The translations under genes were made by a program, and so were the position numbers. From assembly GCA_012295275.1 (NCBI GenBank), contig CM022672.1:22203128-22267127 (forward strand): DNA of 64,000 bases. The letters run 5' to 3'. The notes beneath the pieces are model-generated. The model had not been told where the DNA came from, ran no database searches, and saw only the letters and a program-made list of their open reading frames with translations. Origin of the DNA: Chrysomallon squamiferum (lineage: Eukaryota; Mollusca; Gastropoda; Neomphalida; Peltospiridae). Below are positions 1 to 13,340 of the stretch, piece by piece. Positions within the stretch are counted from its first letter, which is position 1; each line of letters opens with the position of its first letter.

Positions 1-430
1 ATACCAAAAATATAAAAAGAAATAAAAAAAAAAGGAAGAAGAATTATGATGTTACATATTTACCTTGTTCTCGTGGGAAAACGTTGCTTTTATCTCGACA
101 TGTTTATTTTATTTCATTTTACTTTATTTATATAAATGTATTAATTAATTAATTTTTCTGTCATTTATATATTATATATTCTTTCATTTTTTTTTTTGTT
201 TATCACTTAATTGTTTATTTATTCATTATTTATTTTATTTTATTTTACTCTCTTTTAATATATTTAATTGTTTAACAATCGAAAAAGTCATTTCGTTTTT
301 AACAATAATTTTAAACAGTTAATGTTTGTATATTTTTTTTTTTTGTTATTGTTTGTTTACTTCTTTTTCGAATATATATATATATATAATTTTTTTAATG
401 GAAAAGATGGTAATTCAACAAATATTACGT
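1..430. other. AT-rich gene-free stretch
   Basis: Very AT-rich DNA with short T runs and TTTA/TTTTA stretches. The open frame here is composed of Phe/Tyr/Ile/Asn encoded by this composition and has no recognisable domain. No gene or RNA seen. Confidence 0.8.
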
Positions 431-745
431 TTACCAATACGTATATACATGCATATGTGTGTGTGTGTCTGTGTGTATATATATATATGTATATATTAAA
501 ATACATATTTATATATATACATACATACATACATACATACATACAAACACACACAAACACATATATACAAAGAAGAAAATACACAATGAACAACATTCAT
601 ACACATAAAAACAAACGATTTTTTTTTAAAGAAGATAACATAACAGAACCACCACACACACACACACACACACACATACTCACACACACACAAACAAACA
701 TTCACACTCATACACACACACAAAACAAACAAACAAACAAACAAA
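430..745. repeat. mixed GT/AT, ATAC and AC simple repeats
   Basis: A GT/AT tract is followed by (ATAC)n near 515-545 and a long imperfect (AC)n at about 651-722, ending in (AAAC)n. Frames open on both strands only because the repeats lack stop codons; their products are Thr-His or Cys-Val repeats. Confidence 0.92.
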
Positions 746-1190
746 AATATCCCCAACGTATACAAGGTTATTAAACGATCGATAAAAATGTTTTCACTGT
801 CTTCACGGACATCCATCCCTCTTAAAAGATAACCATCCTGGATCCGCGTTAAACAAACAAACTAAACTGTTGGTACTAAATATTCTGAACCTAATTAAAA
901 AAAAAAAAAAACATGCGAAAAAAATCTTGCAGGGTTTTGTTTAGTCATCTTGGATTTTGCCTCAAGGCGAGAGAGTAAGAGATTATTTCCTGGATGAAAG
1001 AAATATTCCCAGTCTTACAAAGCCAAGCACCGCCTTCGGCTAATAAAGAAGCTAGTCTAATTTTTTTAGAAGAAGAAAAAAAAAAATCCTGGAAATTAAG
1101 CGAACGTGTAAAGAGATCTGTATAAGCACAGGTCGAATCACGTATTTCTTTCAGAGATAAAAAAATAGGTTCTTTTAATAAATACATATT
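746..1190. other. gene-free unique stretch
   Basis: Mostly single-copy AT-rich DNA with an A run near 897-911. Part of it has more balanced composition (about 940-1140) but shows no recognisable gene. Confidence 0.75.
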
Positions 1191-1408
1191 ATAGATAGAG
1201 AGATAGATAGATAGATAGACAGATAGACAGACAGATAGATAGATAGATAGAGAGATAGAGAGACAGACAGATAGACAGAGAGACAGAGAGACAGACAGAT
1301 AGATAGATAGATAGATAGAGAGATAGATAGATAGATAGATAGATAGACAGACTGACAGATATATATAGAGAGAGAGAGAGAGACAGACAGAGAGACAGAG
1401 AGACAGAC

Positions 1409-1475
<67 letters not shown>

Positions 1476-1632
1476 TAGATAGATAGAGAGATAGAGAGAT
1501 AGAGAGACAGACAGACTGACTGACAGACAGACAGAGAGACAGATAGATAGATAGACAGATAGACAGATAGACAGATAAAGACATAGATAGATATATAGAC
1601 AGAAAGACAGATATATATATAGATATATAGAT

Positions 1633-1670
<38 letters not shown>
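1191..1670. repeat. GATA/GACA tetranucleotide array (~480 bp)
   Basis: Interspersed GATA and GACA tetramers, with GAGA and ATAT variants, fill about 480 bases without unique sequence. This is the mixed GATA/GACA type known from Bkm-like satellites. Minus-strand frames read as Leu-Ser-Ile-Tyr repeats and are not genes. Confidence 0.97.
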
Positions 1671-2034
1671 TTTAAGAAGTATGTATAATTTGTGAAAATA
1701 ACGTCGCTTGATAGGTTCAATGTTTTTCAAATGTTGACTCTGGGTTTGCTAAATAATTAAATAGTAAATCTAAAGTATCTGAAATATCTTTTTAAACAAA
1801 ATCATCATTAGACCGACATGTTATCGACCATATTTTAATGAACTGCTTTGTTTACTCTACTTTATTTTCATGTTTTTCTTTGTATGTTTCTTTTTACTGA
1901 GTAGATTTTTGTATTAATTATTTATAATTCTGCTGAAAACTGAGGTCAGAGCAGTTGCATTTTAAGAGCTATGCGATCTTTTATTTAGATATAATTTTAT
2001 ATACTGGTTACTACTATAGATACATACAAAATAT
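1671..2034. other. gene-free unique stretch
   Basis: AT-rich single-copy sequence with no open frame, repeat or RNA signature that I recognise. Confidence 0.75.
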
Positions 2035-2106
2035 GTTTGTGTGTGCATTCGTATGGGTGGTGTGGGTGTGTGGGTGTGGGTGTGGGTGTGTGGGTGTGGG
2101 TGTGTT
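2035..2106. repeat. GGGTGTGT minisatellite
   Basis: G-rich tract of alternating TGGG and TGTG blocks, roughly 14-base periodicity. Several GGG blocks occur on one strand, which gives some G-quadruplex potential. Confidence 0.9.
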
Positions 2107-3527
2107 TGATATCTGATAAGCTCAACTAAGAATTTATCCAAAAGCAGTTCAGCTCTTGACCAGTGCTCGGATCTGTTGGCATAAGTAAACCAATGTACAT
2201 GATCAAGAAAAGAATGTGAATAATATTTATTTATTTATTTATTTATTTAAGTTACCTGTCGTATTTTCTAATTCAACGTAAAATCGGAAGAAAAAAATGA
2301 ACTTAAACATCTTTTTTATTTTGTTGTTCTCCATGATGAAATCTGAAAACGTAAATCTGACGTCATTTGAAATGATCTGAAATTGTTCAGCACGGTGTTT
2401 GAAAGGCTATCATCAGTCTGGTGTTTCAACGTGCTGTAATAATGTGACACAGAAAGACGAATGTCATTGTTGCTACGAATAGAATTAATCAACGGATGAA
2501 CCATTTTTAAACATAATTTACATTATACGTTAAGCAGTATCAGAGAATAGAAATGTTGTTATAAGCGCTAGAATTAAAAAAAAAATTGTTTTGTTGGAAA
2601 GTTTTGTATGGCTAGAAAGGATGAATATTTTTACAAATATGGCCTTGAAAACATTCTGAAGCGAAAAAATGAAGTAAAGAAAAACAAAAGAAAAGAAATG
2701 TTGAGTCGGCAGATTTCTGAAAGAAAAAGACATGAAACCTTAAAGACAAGGCCTCCAAAATATGAATTAAAAAAAAAAAGTATTAATAATAATAATAAAA
2801 GATATAATTAAAAAGACTGAAATATAAAATAAACTGTCATGGTGGAAAATTAGCTTGTCAGTTCTAGTTTGAATAATTTCAAAATAGACGTCATTTTTGT
2901 TGACCTATAGAAAAAAAAAAAAATGTTTTGCGTATCACCCTATAGTATTACGCAATTAGATAATACATCAAGACTTGTCACAATATAATACTTTAATAAC
3001 AACAGTCTGCGTGTTTACTGCAAAATGGCATTTAAAATACATTTTGACTGCCGTTTTATAAAGTTTATGGTTTTAAGAACGTGGCAAAAAATAACAAAAG
3101 TCTAGCTGTAAGTAACCTGAACTCTTTCAGGATCATGGCTTTTGAATAAGGTTTTCTGATCGCACTGCGTTATTTACAAAGACTGGTTGCCTGTAACAAA
3201 TATAAATAATTACAAGTGAATAATACCAAAAACATTTAGACCACTCGTATATAAAATTTAAGGTAGCATTTACGTAAATTGTTTTTGGTTGTTGTTTTTT
3301 TTTTTTACTTCCTTGGCATATCTAGCTGTCAGGAACAAGTCACTAATAAATGCTTCTTCTGGAAAAACAAATCGATCATGATTAAACATCGTGCTTAATA
3401 AACGTCTGTTTGTATTAACAAAATTATCAGCGATTACAGCCAATTCACAGTGAAACAGTTCGATCAGTTAACATATTCACTTTTCGAAATATCAGTTTCA
3501 CGAGTTTATTTCAGTTAGATTTAGTGT
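2107..3527. other. gene-free stretch with one small lysine-rich ORF
   Basis: Single-copy AT-rich DNA with a short (TTTA)n at 2225-2249. A 67-codon frame at 2608-2811 (+) starts with ATG and encodes a Lys/Arg/Glu-rich peptide that could form a charged helix. A-rich DNA encodes Lys by chance, and I recognise no family, so I do not call it a gene. A perfect CRE-type palindrome TGACGTCA lies at 2358-2365. Confidence 0.65.
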
Positions 3528-4068
3528 CTGTATCATTAGTCAGTGCAGTTTGATATTACTATCACTAGTCAGTAAAGTATAATGTCAGTATCACTTGCGA
3601 ATAGCATGTAGTGACAGTGACGCTAGTCTATAATGTTTAATGTCACTATCACTTGATCACTAGCAATAAAGTGTAGTGTATGTGTCAGTTTCAGTAGACA
3701 ATAAAGTGTAGTGTCACTATCATTAAAGTCAGTAAAGTGTATACTCAGTATACCTAGTAAATGAAGTGTAGTGCCACTAGCACCAGTCACTAAAGTGTAA
3801 GGTCACTGTAACTAGTCAATGAAGTGTAATGTCAGTGAAATGTAAGGTCACTGTAACTAGTCAATGAAGTGTAATGTCAGTGAAGTGTAAGGTCACTATA
3901 ACTAATCATTGAAGTGTAAGGTCACTATAACTAGTCACTGAAGTGTAATGTCAGGGAAGTGCAAGGTCACTATAACTAGTCACTGAAGTGTAATGTCAGT
4001 GAAGTGCAAGGTCACTATAACTAGTCACTGAAGTGTAGTGTCAGTGTCACCAGTAAGTAAAGTTTAGA
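3528..4068. repeat. 45-bp minisatellite built from CACTAGTCA-like submonomers
   Basis: Units carrying GTCACTATAACTAGTCAC and AGTGTAATGTCAGTGAAG repeat in tandem. Well-conserved units start at 3802, 3847, 3892, 3921, 3966 and 4011. Spacings are 45, 45, 29, 45 and 45, so the unit is a 29+16 composite and one copy lacks the 16-base part. Left of 3800 the copies are older and irregular. Confidence 0.93.
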
Positions 4069-4779
4069 TGTTAATGATCGCACCGCCAGAGGTGAGTTCT
4101 GATGCAGATGACGTACAAGTCGAAGATATTTTTATATCCCTTATCATATTTATCTGTCCAGTATCAGTGGTCGTAAAAACAGTCATTAAAATTGGATTGT
4201 GTCTACGTGTGTGTTTGTGTGGTTTTCTCTGTATGTGTGTGCATATCTGTTTTTGTGTATGTATGTTAGTATGTGTCATTTCGTGATGATCTTAAAGTGG
4301 CATCCAAAGTTGTGTTTAATTAGACGTTTCCCAATCTGAATTATCTAACTCATTATTTCAATAACCCTGAGTCAAAATGTAACAGAAGAATTATTTTTGA
4401 TGTTTTCTTTTCTATTGATTTCTTTAGTTGGTAAATTAGATATTTTGTTATTGCTGCTGCTGCTGTTTCTAATGCTGGTATTGTTGTTGCTGGACGTCAA
4501 AGAGAGCAAACGAATCTGATTTTTAAAATTATACAGTATGAACGTTCCTTTATGCTCAAAGATAATTATTACAGGATAACAAGACATAAACCATAGCGAA
4601 ACTGTTGTTGGATGTTACTTTTTAATACAGATACTCTAACTTAATTTCTGTTTATTCGGAATTCAAAGATGGCACCAATAAGAGAAGCTGATGCTGACAA
4701 GTTTTTGTCACATTCATTTATGTTAGTCTAAAGACAGCCAAACTGAAAAATGACATAGTACAATTTCATACGTGGCAGT
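4069..4779. other. gene-free stretch with GT-rich and CTG-rich patches
   Basis: Imperfect GT-rich DNA at about 4200-4275 and a short CTG/TTG run at about 4446-4493. The 72-codon frame over the GT patch is Cys/Val-rich repeat translation. The region 4670-4780 may hold a very decayed copy of the adjacent ~100-bp repeat. Confidence 0.7.
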
Positions 4780-5070
4780 TTAAGACGCTTCCAACGTCTG
4801 AAGCTGTTGTCGAAAAACGAACTGCATGACTGCACCTTTAAGCTCGAGCTTTGTCATTTCTGTTTACTACGTGACATTTCTAAGACAGCTCCAGCAAGTG
4901 AAGATGCTGTTAGAAAAAGCGACATCGTGTGACTGCTTCTTTTTAAGCTCGAGGTTCTGTCGTTTCTGCTGACTGTGCGACAGCTCCTGTAAGCGAAACT
5001 CTCGTCGAAAACGACGTCGAATGATGGCGCCTTTAAGCTGAAGGTTTGTCATTTCGTCTTACACGCTTAT
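4780..5070. repeat. ~100-bp tandem repeat, three diverged copies
   Basis: Copies begin near 4781, 4881 and 4976. Shared landmarks in each are a GACAGCTCC-like start, a TCGAAAA-type block, a GACTGC/TGGCGCC TTTAAGCTCGAG block and TTTGTCATTTC. Divergence among copies is substantial, so the duplication is old. Composition is more GC-rich than the flanks. Confidence 0.85.
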
Positions 5071-5620
5071 CAGCGATCAGCGCCATGACCGACAGGTTCC
5101 GAGAGAATCCGTACAGCCACCACTCGTCTTCCTTCTATCTATCTCCGAGTTCATCCACTTTGTTAAGCTGTGTACTGATAACGACAAGGACCTGCCATGT
5201 CGATTCGTATCCACGGCTTCGTACTAAACACCGCTGTCGAGCTACGAGAGCCGAGGCACAGTTTCCGCTGCAACCGTTCGAAGGGCATCGAGCCACTTCG
5301 CGTTAAGAACCTTTAATGCCGGCGCCAGTGACAGGGGTAAGACATGAAGAGTCTTCGGGCCTGATTTATTATTTCTTAATTAGCTTTCAGTAAGAAGATA
5401 TATTATCCAATTACCATGGGACCTTTCCCGTGCAACAACATACCTAATCTGCGGTGTTGATAAAATGCCTGGCGATGGGCTTGGTGAATCCATATTACTC
5501 CGCGACAGCTCCAACAGGAAGAAGTTATTATTTGTCTTGGTAATTATGAGCGATGTCTGTGCGAGATTTGTTTATCATCTGTCAGCCTGCTTATGATACG
5601 AGAAAGGAAAGAAAATAAAA
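5071..5620. other. balanced-composition island, possible regulatory element
   Basis: Single-copy DNA without microsatellites, more GC-balanced than its surroundings. An 86-codon frame at 5046-5306 is Ser/Arg-rich with no known domain. The 5460-5600 part is the least AT-biased and resembles the conserved non-coding islands of metazoan gene deserts; conservation itself cannot be seen here. Confidence 0.4.
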
Positions 5621-5771
5621 AAATAAAAAATCATAATAATTTCAGGTCGTGACTTCGCTGAAGGTTCATCGTGATGCATTTTCTAGACAACAAATCAAAG
5701 TATTTTAACCGAATGTTCGATGATTTGTTAAAATATTAATATAAAAATAATGGTTCGGCTTTTTTTGTTAA

Positions 5772-5994
5772 ATATGCAGATGTCTAATATGAAAATAAAA
5801 TGATTTTATCCATGCACATATTTAAAACGAAGACCATGTGGTTTTATGCATGTAGATATTTAAGATAAAGACCTATGATTTAATGCATGCATGCGTCCGA
5901 GAAGAAGGCATGTGGTTTTATTCATGAAGATTTATAAAATGATTTGGGCTTGGACGTGCAGATGTCTAATGTGAAGACTTCTAGTGTGTGGTTT
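5772..5994. repeat. decayed ~36-bp tandem array
   Basis: About six diverged units begin near 5772, 5811, 5846, 5883, 5920 and 5951. They share a core of the form CATGnAGATnTTTAA, then GAAGACC, then ATGTGGTTTT. The spacing (31-39) and shared order of blocks show tandem origin despite decay. Confidence 0.75.
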
Positions 5995-6265
5995 TTGAAA
6001 TCACGAAATTACAAGGGGTTTTTTTTTTTTTTTTACGTTTCCTAAATCAGTTTAATAATATCAATTTAGAGAGAAATCCAAACATCTTGACTTTAATAAA
6101 GTAATATAATAGTGATCATGTCTGTCTGTTTGCGCTTGTTTACCTCCATAAATAATGTTTTATAAATAAATGTAGGCTGTGTTTGTATGATTCTTCCCAG
6201 TCCTTCTGTTACTGTTTTTAATTAGTGTGACTGCAAATACGTCTGTGCTTGATAACAACGGTGAC
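5995..6265. other. gene-free AT-rich stretch
   Basis: T run at about 6019-6034 and ordinary single-copy AT-rich sequence. Nothing else recognised. Confidence 0.75.
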
Positions 6266-6410
6266 GGCAGTTGTAGTAGCTGTAGTAGTAATATAGAAAT
6301 AAGAATTAATAGTCGTTGTAGTTACAATTATAGTAGTAGTCCTCGTTGTTGTTGTTCTACATGTAGCAATAGTAGTTGTTTTGTTGTTGTTCAAGAAGTA
6401 TAGTTGCTAA

Positions 6411-6452
<42 letters not shown>

Positions 6453-6480
6453 ATATGACTGTGGTACTGGTAACAGTTGT
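6266..6480. repeat. TAG/TTG trinucleotide tract
   Basis: Imperfect TAG and TTG triplets, becoming pure (TAG)n at about 6412-6452. Confidence 0.95.
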
Positions 6481-7550
6481 TGTATATTAATTAAAATGTT
6501 GTGTATTTGTTTTTATTTGTGTGTGTGTATATGTATGTATCCGAGACATTAAGCCAGCAAATAAAGTACATTTGTATGTTCATTTAGTGTATTTTGATAC
6601 TATCCACAGTGAAAATGCTTTTACAAATATGTACACAGTGTTTTTTTAACTAACAATAATGTTTTTTTAGAGTTCGAACAATGTATAAATACCTGGACAA
6701 TAATTTATTACTTTCGGCCTTAATAACATTGTACTCTGTACACTTTGAAATCAATCTAAACTAAGTGGGTACTGATTTGTGCTTTTTCGACCATATTAAC
6801 AGTTTTCATTCTATTAATTACGGCTTCCAGTACCAGAACTACATTAACTAAATATATTCATGTCTGTGTTTGCTATTTAAGTATTTTATTTACCTGCGAC
6901 TTGTTAATGAATTAGAGTTTTTCCTTTTTAAAAAAAAAGCTACAATATATTAAATTCTCATACTGCAACATGAAATGTTCTAAGTTTTTTTTTTTTTAAT
7001 TTTTTAATTTAATTTTTTTTTTCTTTGTGTTTGTATAATTACTATCGTTGTTGTTGAAGAGTAGGGGATTGGTGAGTTTGAATTGTCTTTCCTTTTTGTT
7101 TTCTTTTTTCTTTATAGTCGTTATTGTTATTTATTATTTACTTACTTACTTGTTAAATTTATTTATATATTTTAATCAATACAAAACTGATGTCAAAAAT
7201 TAAATGAAATTACATCGCTTAAACGATTAACTGAACTTATCGATATTGCTAAGGTTTTATGGAGAAAAAAAAGATTATTATAAAGTGCAGTTGGTCACAA
7301 AATCAACTTGGAATTTGACGTTATAGCGATCGTAGACTATAATTACAGCAACAGCTTTTCAATAAAATAGTGGTATTCCACACGAGATAGTAACTTTAGG
7401 GTTGCCTTGCACCAAACGTGTTCGCGTGGACGATGGAGTTAATCTGCCGATGGAAACAGTGAAAGTGAGATAAAATTCAATAAAACAAACATCTCGGTTT
7501 TTTAAAAGTAAACTAATAAATTGCGTCTCTGATTTTTATAATATTAAAAC
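6481..7550. other. gene-free AT-rich stretch
   Basis: Single-copy AT-rich DNA with T-rich patches near 6986-7022. No open frame of normal composition and no RNA gene recognised. Confidence 0.75.
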
Positions 7551-8135
7551 AATAATAGTAGAAGTAATAGCTATAGTATTAACAGTACCAGAAGCAGTAG
7601 TACCAGTAGTAGTATAAGTTGAAGTGGTAGCAGCAATAGTAGTAGTAGTAACTGCAATAGCAGTATTAGTAGTTGTAGTGAAAGTAGTACTGCTACTAAC
7701 ACTATTGTTATAGATACTACTGCTATTACTACTGTAACTACTAATGCTATTACTACTACTAGTATTACTACTGCCGTTGCTACTACTGCTACTAAATTCT
7801 TCTGTTACTACTATTACTATTTCAAACTAGTACTAATGCTGCTGCTGCTGCTGCTACTACTACTACAACAATTACTAATACCAATGCTATTGCTACTACG
7901 TCTAGTACTAAAATGACTATTCTTATTTGTATCACTACTTCAGTTTCCGCTGCTGCTGCTATTTGTATTGCAACTACAACTCGCAGTGGTGGTAGCAGCA
8001 GTAATAGCATCGATAGCAGAAGTCGCAAGAGGATTGGTAACAACATAGACGTAGTAGCAGTAGCGTAGTAGTAGTGTATCAGTAGTGGTAGCAGTCATAC
8101 GGCAATCAGCAGAAACAGAAACAACACTGTTACTT
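7551..8135. repeat. imperfect AGT/ACT trinucleotide tract (~580 bp)
   Basis: AGT-rich DNA (7551-7680) turns into ACT/GCT-rich DNA (7685-7900) and back to AGT-rich DNA (7985-8100). The strand switch gives inverted symmetry. Frames translate to Leu/Val or Ser/Asn/Thr runs and are not genes. Confidence 0.93.
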
Positions 8136-8900
8136 TCTGACACAAAAGGAAATTGAAATATTATTTATAAGAATATATATATATATTATTTTCCAAAATC
8201 AACAGATGTCCTAACTAGCCTTCATTCTTGAACATGAATTAAATAATTGAGAAGATGCATATTTAGACTTTTTGGAAAAGGATTTGAAGATGATATGTGT
8301 TTTAACTTTGTTAGAGATTTAATTAACAAAGGCGTAAGATTTAATGACATACGTAGTTAATTTGGGCCCGTGCAATACGTGATGATACTCCAAGTACGAT
8401 GTTAATTATCTCGAGTTCTAGACTTATTAACAAAGCTAGCAGCTTGCTGATTAACAAACGTGGAAATGTAATGCTCTGTGTGATCTACGTAATCAGACTT
8501 CATTTTCTTTTCCTTTAATTTTTTTTTTTTTTTTTTTTTTTAAATTTCCGGACAGCTAAATTTTAGTTTCTTTTGCAGATAAGTAAAATCAGATATAACG
8601 TCAAAGCCATGTCAAAGCCGCTCTTTCATTACAAATGCTTCCAACGTTTCGTACCATTATGTCCGTCAGTGGGTACAAAAGCACGTATTGTGTACGAAAC
8701 TACAAGAACTGCAGCATTGTTCTTAAATTAAAGATAATTCCTATAAATCTCACATTTTGATTCTTCACAGAAATCCATCCGGCAAATAATATTTTTTATC
8801 CTCTGCTAACGTTCGTTAAAAAGACCAATATCAATTTTCAGTTTATTTTGGTTTCTTCTAATAAACTACTTAACTGCTATATTTCGAGCTAAATGATTCT
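8136..8900. other. gene-free stretch
   Basis: A short TA run (about 8173-8188) and a T run (8517-8542) lie in otherwise single-copy AT-rich sequence. No gene seen. Confidence 0.75.
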
Positions 8901-9180
8901 TGTTTTTCGTTTTGGTTAGTTTTCTTTGTTTTTATACTGTTGCTGGTATGTTGGCGTTGGTGGTGCTGATGTTGGTATTGTTGATGCTTGTGTTGTTGAT
9001 TTTGTTTTTTTATTTTGTATTGTTGCTTTTATGTTGTTGGCATCATTGGTGATGTTGTTTATTACTGACATTTTTATCAAGATATCAGTTATGACACTGA
9101 ACATCAAATAATTCAGAATACTGTCGTGGTTTGGTTTGTTGTTTTGTTGTTTTGTTTTGTTGTGTTTTATGTTTTTTTCT
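8901..9180. repeat. cryptic GTT/TTTTG-rich simple sequence
   Basis: Loose GTTG, TTGATG and GTTTT repeats without a strict period. Frames on both strands reflect this bias. Confidence 0.75.
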
Positions 9181-9850
<670 letters not shown>

Positions 9851-9888
9851 TCTCTTTCTTTCTCTATTACTCTCTCTCTGTCTTTCAG

Positions 9889-10612
9889 AAGAAAAAAAAA
9901 ACGCATGTTACATGCCACAAAGACATTTATATTAATGAACAGTAATTTTGAAAAGTGTGTGTATGCCTGTTCGAAACGAAGTTATATGATTAACTGGTCT
10001 GTGTTTAAGGATCAACAAAACTTAATTTCATAGCAACAATATCATACATAGTTAATATAATTACGTTAGAGTTTCTATAATCTTATATGCATAAATTTTA
10101 ACTCCACATATATTTTAGTTAATTAAAGTACACCATATATTTGTTTTGGTATATATGTGAGTAGGTAGGTACGTAGGTGTGAATAAATGAAATTACTGAA
10201 CACGACCCTACATTATTTGTGTTGAACGAGAACTATCATGATTTCTTTATTAAAACATGTCTCTGCGAAACCAATTACTTTTATTTATTTTATTTAAATA
10301 TAATACATAACATGCACGAACAAAAAAAAAAAATGAATATTGATTAATACCCACGTTGTGTCAACGAGGTACATAAATAAGCAGTGACCAAAATACTCCG
10401 AAGTCTTATTAAAATATAACGATCATTAGTAACAAAATGTCAGGCGGATGTGTTCCATGTCTTGAAACATTTCATCAGCAGGTTTGAAAGAAGATAATTA
10501 CAATGTAAGAAAGAAAAACAAAAAAACACGTCGCTTGAATGTCGGAAGTCTGCGCGTGTTGTTAGAGTATCGGTTTATGACGAAGAATGAAATACATGAA
10601 AACTCAAATACA
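9889..10612. other. gene-free AT-rich stretch
   Basis: Single-copy AT-rich DNA with A runs near 9890 and 10322. No gene recognised. Confidence 0.75.
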
Positions 10613-10682
10613 AACAGTGGTGTGAACAAAGACAGTAAGAGAGCGAGAGAGCGGGAGGGAGGGAGGGAGGGAGGGAGGGAGG

Positions 10683-10766
<84 letters not shown>

Positions 10767-11062
10767 CGATACAGACATGGAGAGACAGAGAGAGACAGGA
10801 TGTGAGAGAGAGTGAGAGTGAGAGACCTAGAAAGACATAGAGGAGAGAGAAAGAAGAAAGAAAGAGAGGAGAGAGAAAGAAGAAAGAAAGAGAAAGTGAG
10901 AGTGAGAGACTTAGAGAGACAGAAAGACAGACAGAGAGGAGAGAGAAAGAAGAAAGAAAGAGAGACGACTGAAATAGAGACACAGAGGGAGAGAGAGATG
11001 GAGACTGAAAGAAGAGAGAGAGAGAGGGGAAACGAGAGAAAAGTGACAGAGATAAAGAAACG
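10613..11062. repeat. GGGA/GA polypurine region (~450 bp)
   Basis: (GGGA)n at about 10653-10689 runs into pure (GA)n at about 10688-10763. A long imperfect purine-rich tail to 11062 contains repeated GAGAGAAAGAAGAAAGAAAG blocks at about 10843, 10870 and 10939. Frames on both strands (Arg-Glu or Ser-Leu) are repeat translation. Confidence 0.97.
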
Positions 11063-12411
<1,349 letters not shown>

Positions 12412-12412
12412 A

Positions 12413-12476
<64 letters not shown>
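12412..12476. repeat. (ATT)n microsatellite
   Basis: Pure ATT triplets over about 64 bases. Confidence 0.99.
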
Positions 12477-12990
12477 CGTTTCTAATCATTATTTATTTTA
12501 TTTTTTATTATTAATTATTTTAATTAATCGATTATTTCTGGCGGTTGTAAATAAAACCGTTTGAATGTCAGATGTTTATAATTACAGTATATTCAGTTTT
12601 TGTATTATAGTATCAAAACAGGTTCTGAATTCTTTTTATTGTTTTCTTTTCTTTTTTTATTATTATTATTTTTTTCTTAATGTCTGTAATTCACACTTAT
12701 ATTTCGATCGATTTAATAAATAAACCGATTACTTATCAGCAAGTGCAATACCACAGCTGTTACGAATTACATTTGGAGAAATAAATATTATTTACACTGT
12801 AAATAAGAATAAAGACATGTGAAGGAATCATTACCGTGTCAAAAAACATGGATCAAATTCAAATACCGTATTTTTTGTTCTTAACGCACTTGCTCGGCAA
12901 TGATCAGAAAGTTCTTCAAAAATATTCTGATAAACTGGGTTTTTTTTTTACTTTTTTACTTAATTTTAATTTATGCCTTTAAATTATTTA
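12477..12990. other. gene-free AT-rich stretch
   Basis: AT-rich DNA with T-rich patches (12645-12675 and 12940-12960). The T-rich end followed by TTTAG at 12987-12991 resembles a splice acceptor, but no convincing exon follows. Confidence 0.7.
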
Positions 12991-13340
12991 GTACTGTCTA
13001 AACTCTTCCGACAGTTCCGTCACATCGCCCCAAAGGCGCCCCATTGTAGAGGGCGCTCGCTACATGATAGAGGGCAACACCTCCTTTATTTGCGATCTTC
13101 GGATTATAAAGGGGAAAATGTTAAAGTAATAAATTTAAAAACAAATAATGATAAAAATAATAAAATGTGAAACGTCTTTGAGTGGAGTCGCGATGTCGAG
13201 CTTCTGATGATTAATTCTTAACGCTCTGGGTTCAAACTGTGAAGAAAAAAAGAACTGACAAAGAAAATGTTCACGATCGGCAAACTAGGGCGCCAGTATT
13301 AAAATGCCCGGGGCGCTAAAAAGCGAGGAGTTCTGACGCT
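12991..13340. promoter_or_regulatory. GC-rich island with paired TAGAGGGC motifs (candidate regulatory/insulator element)
   Basis: This is one of the most GC-rich stretches in the window. Identical TAGAGGGC octamers lie at 13047 and 13068, exactly 21 bases apart, continuing as GCT and AAC. Two GGCGCC palindromes occur (about 13035 and 13289), plus CTAGGGCGCC at 13285 and GGGGCGCT near 13310. TAGAGGGCGCT matches the right half of the CTCF core as known from animals; the left half matches poorly. A 45-codon open frame (12992-13129) crosses the island but has no recognisable similarity. The regulatory role is inference. Confidence 0.35.

Noticed and set aside
945-1730. 261-codon minus-strand open frame
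   Set aside because: Translation of the GATA/GACA array with short unique flanks.
12992-13129. 45-codon frame after a T-rich tract and TTTAG, looking like an internal exon
   Set aside because: No recognisable family and the possible donor (AAA|GTAATA) is weak; the GC-motif explanation is simpler.
13226-13240. B-box-like GGGTTCAAACT
   Set aside because: No A box upstream, so not a tRNA or tRNA-derived SINE that I can support.
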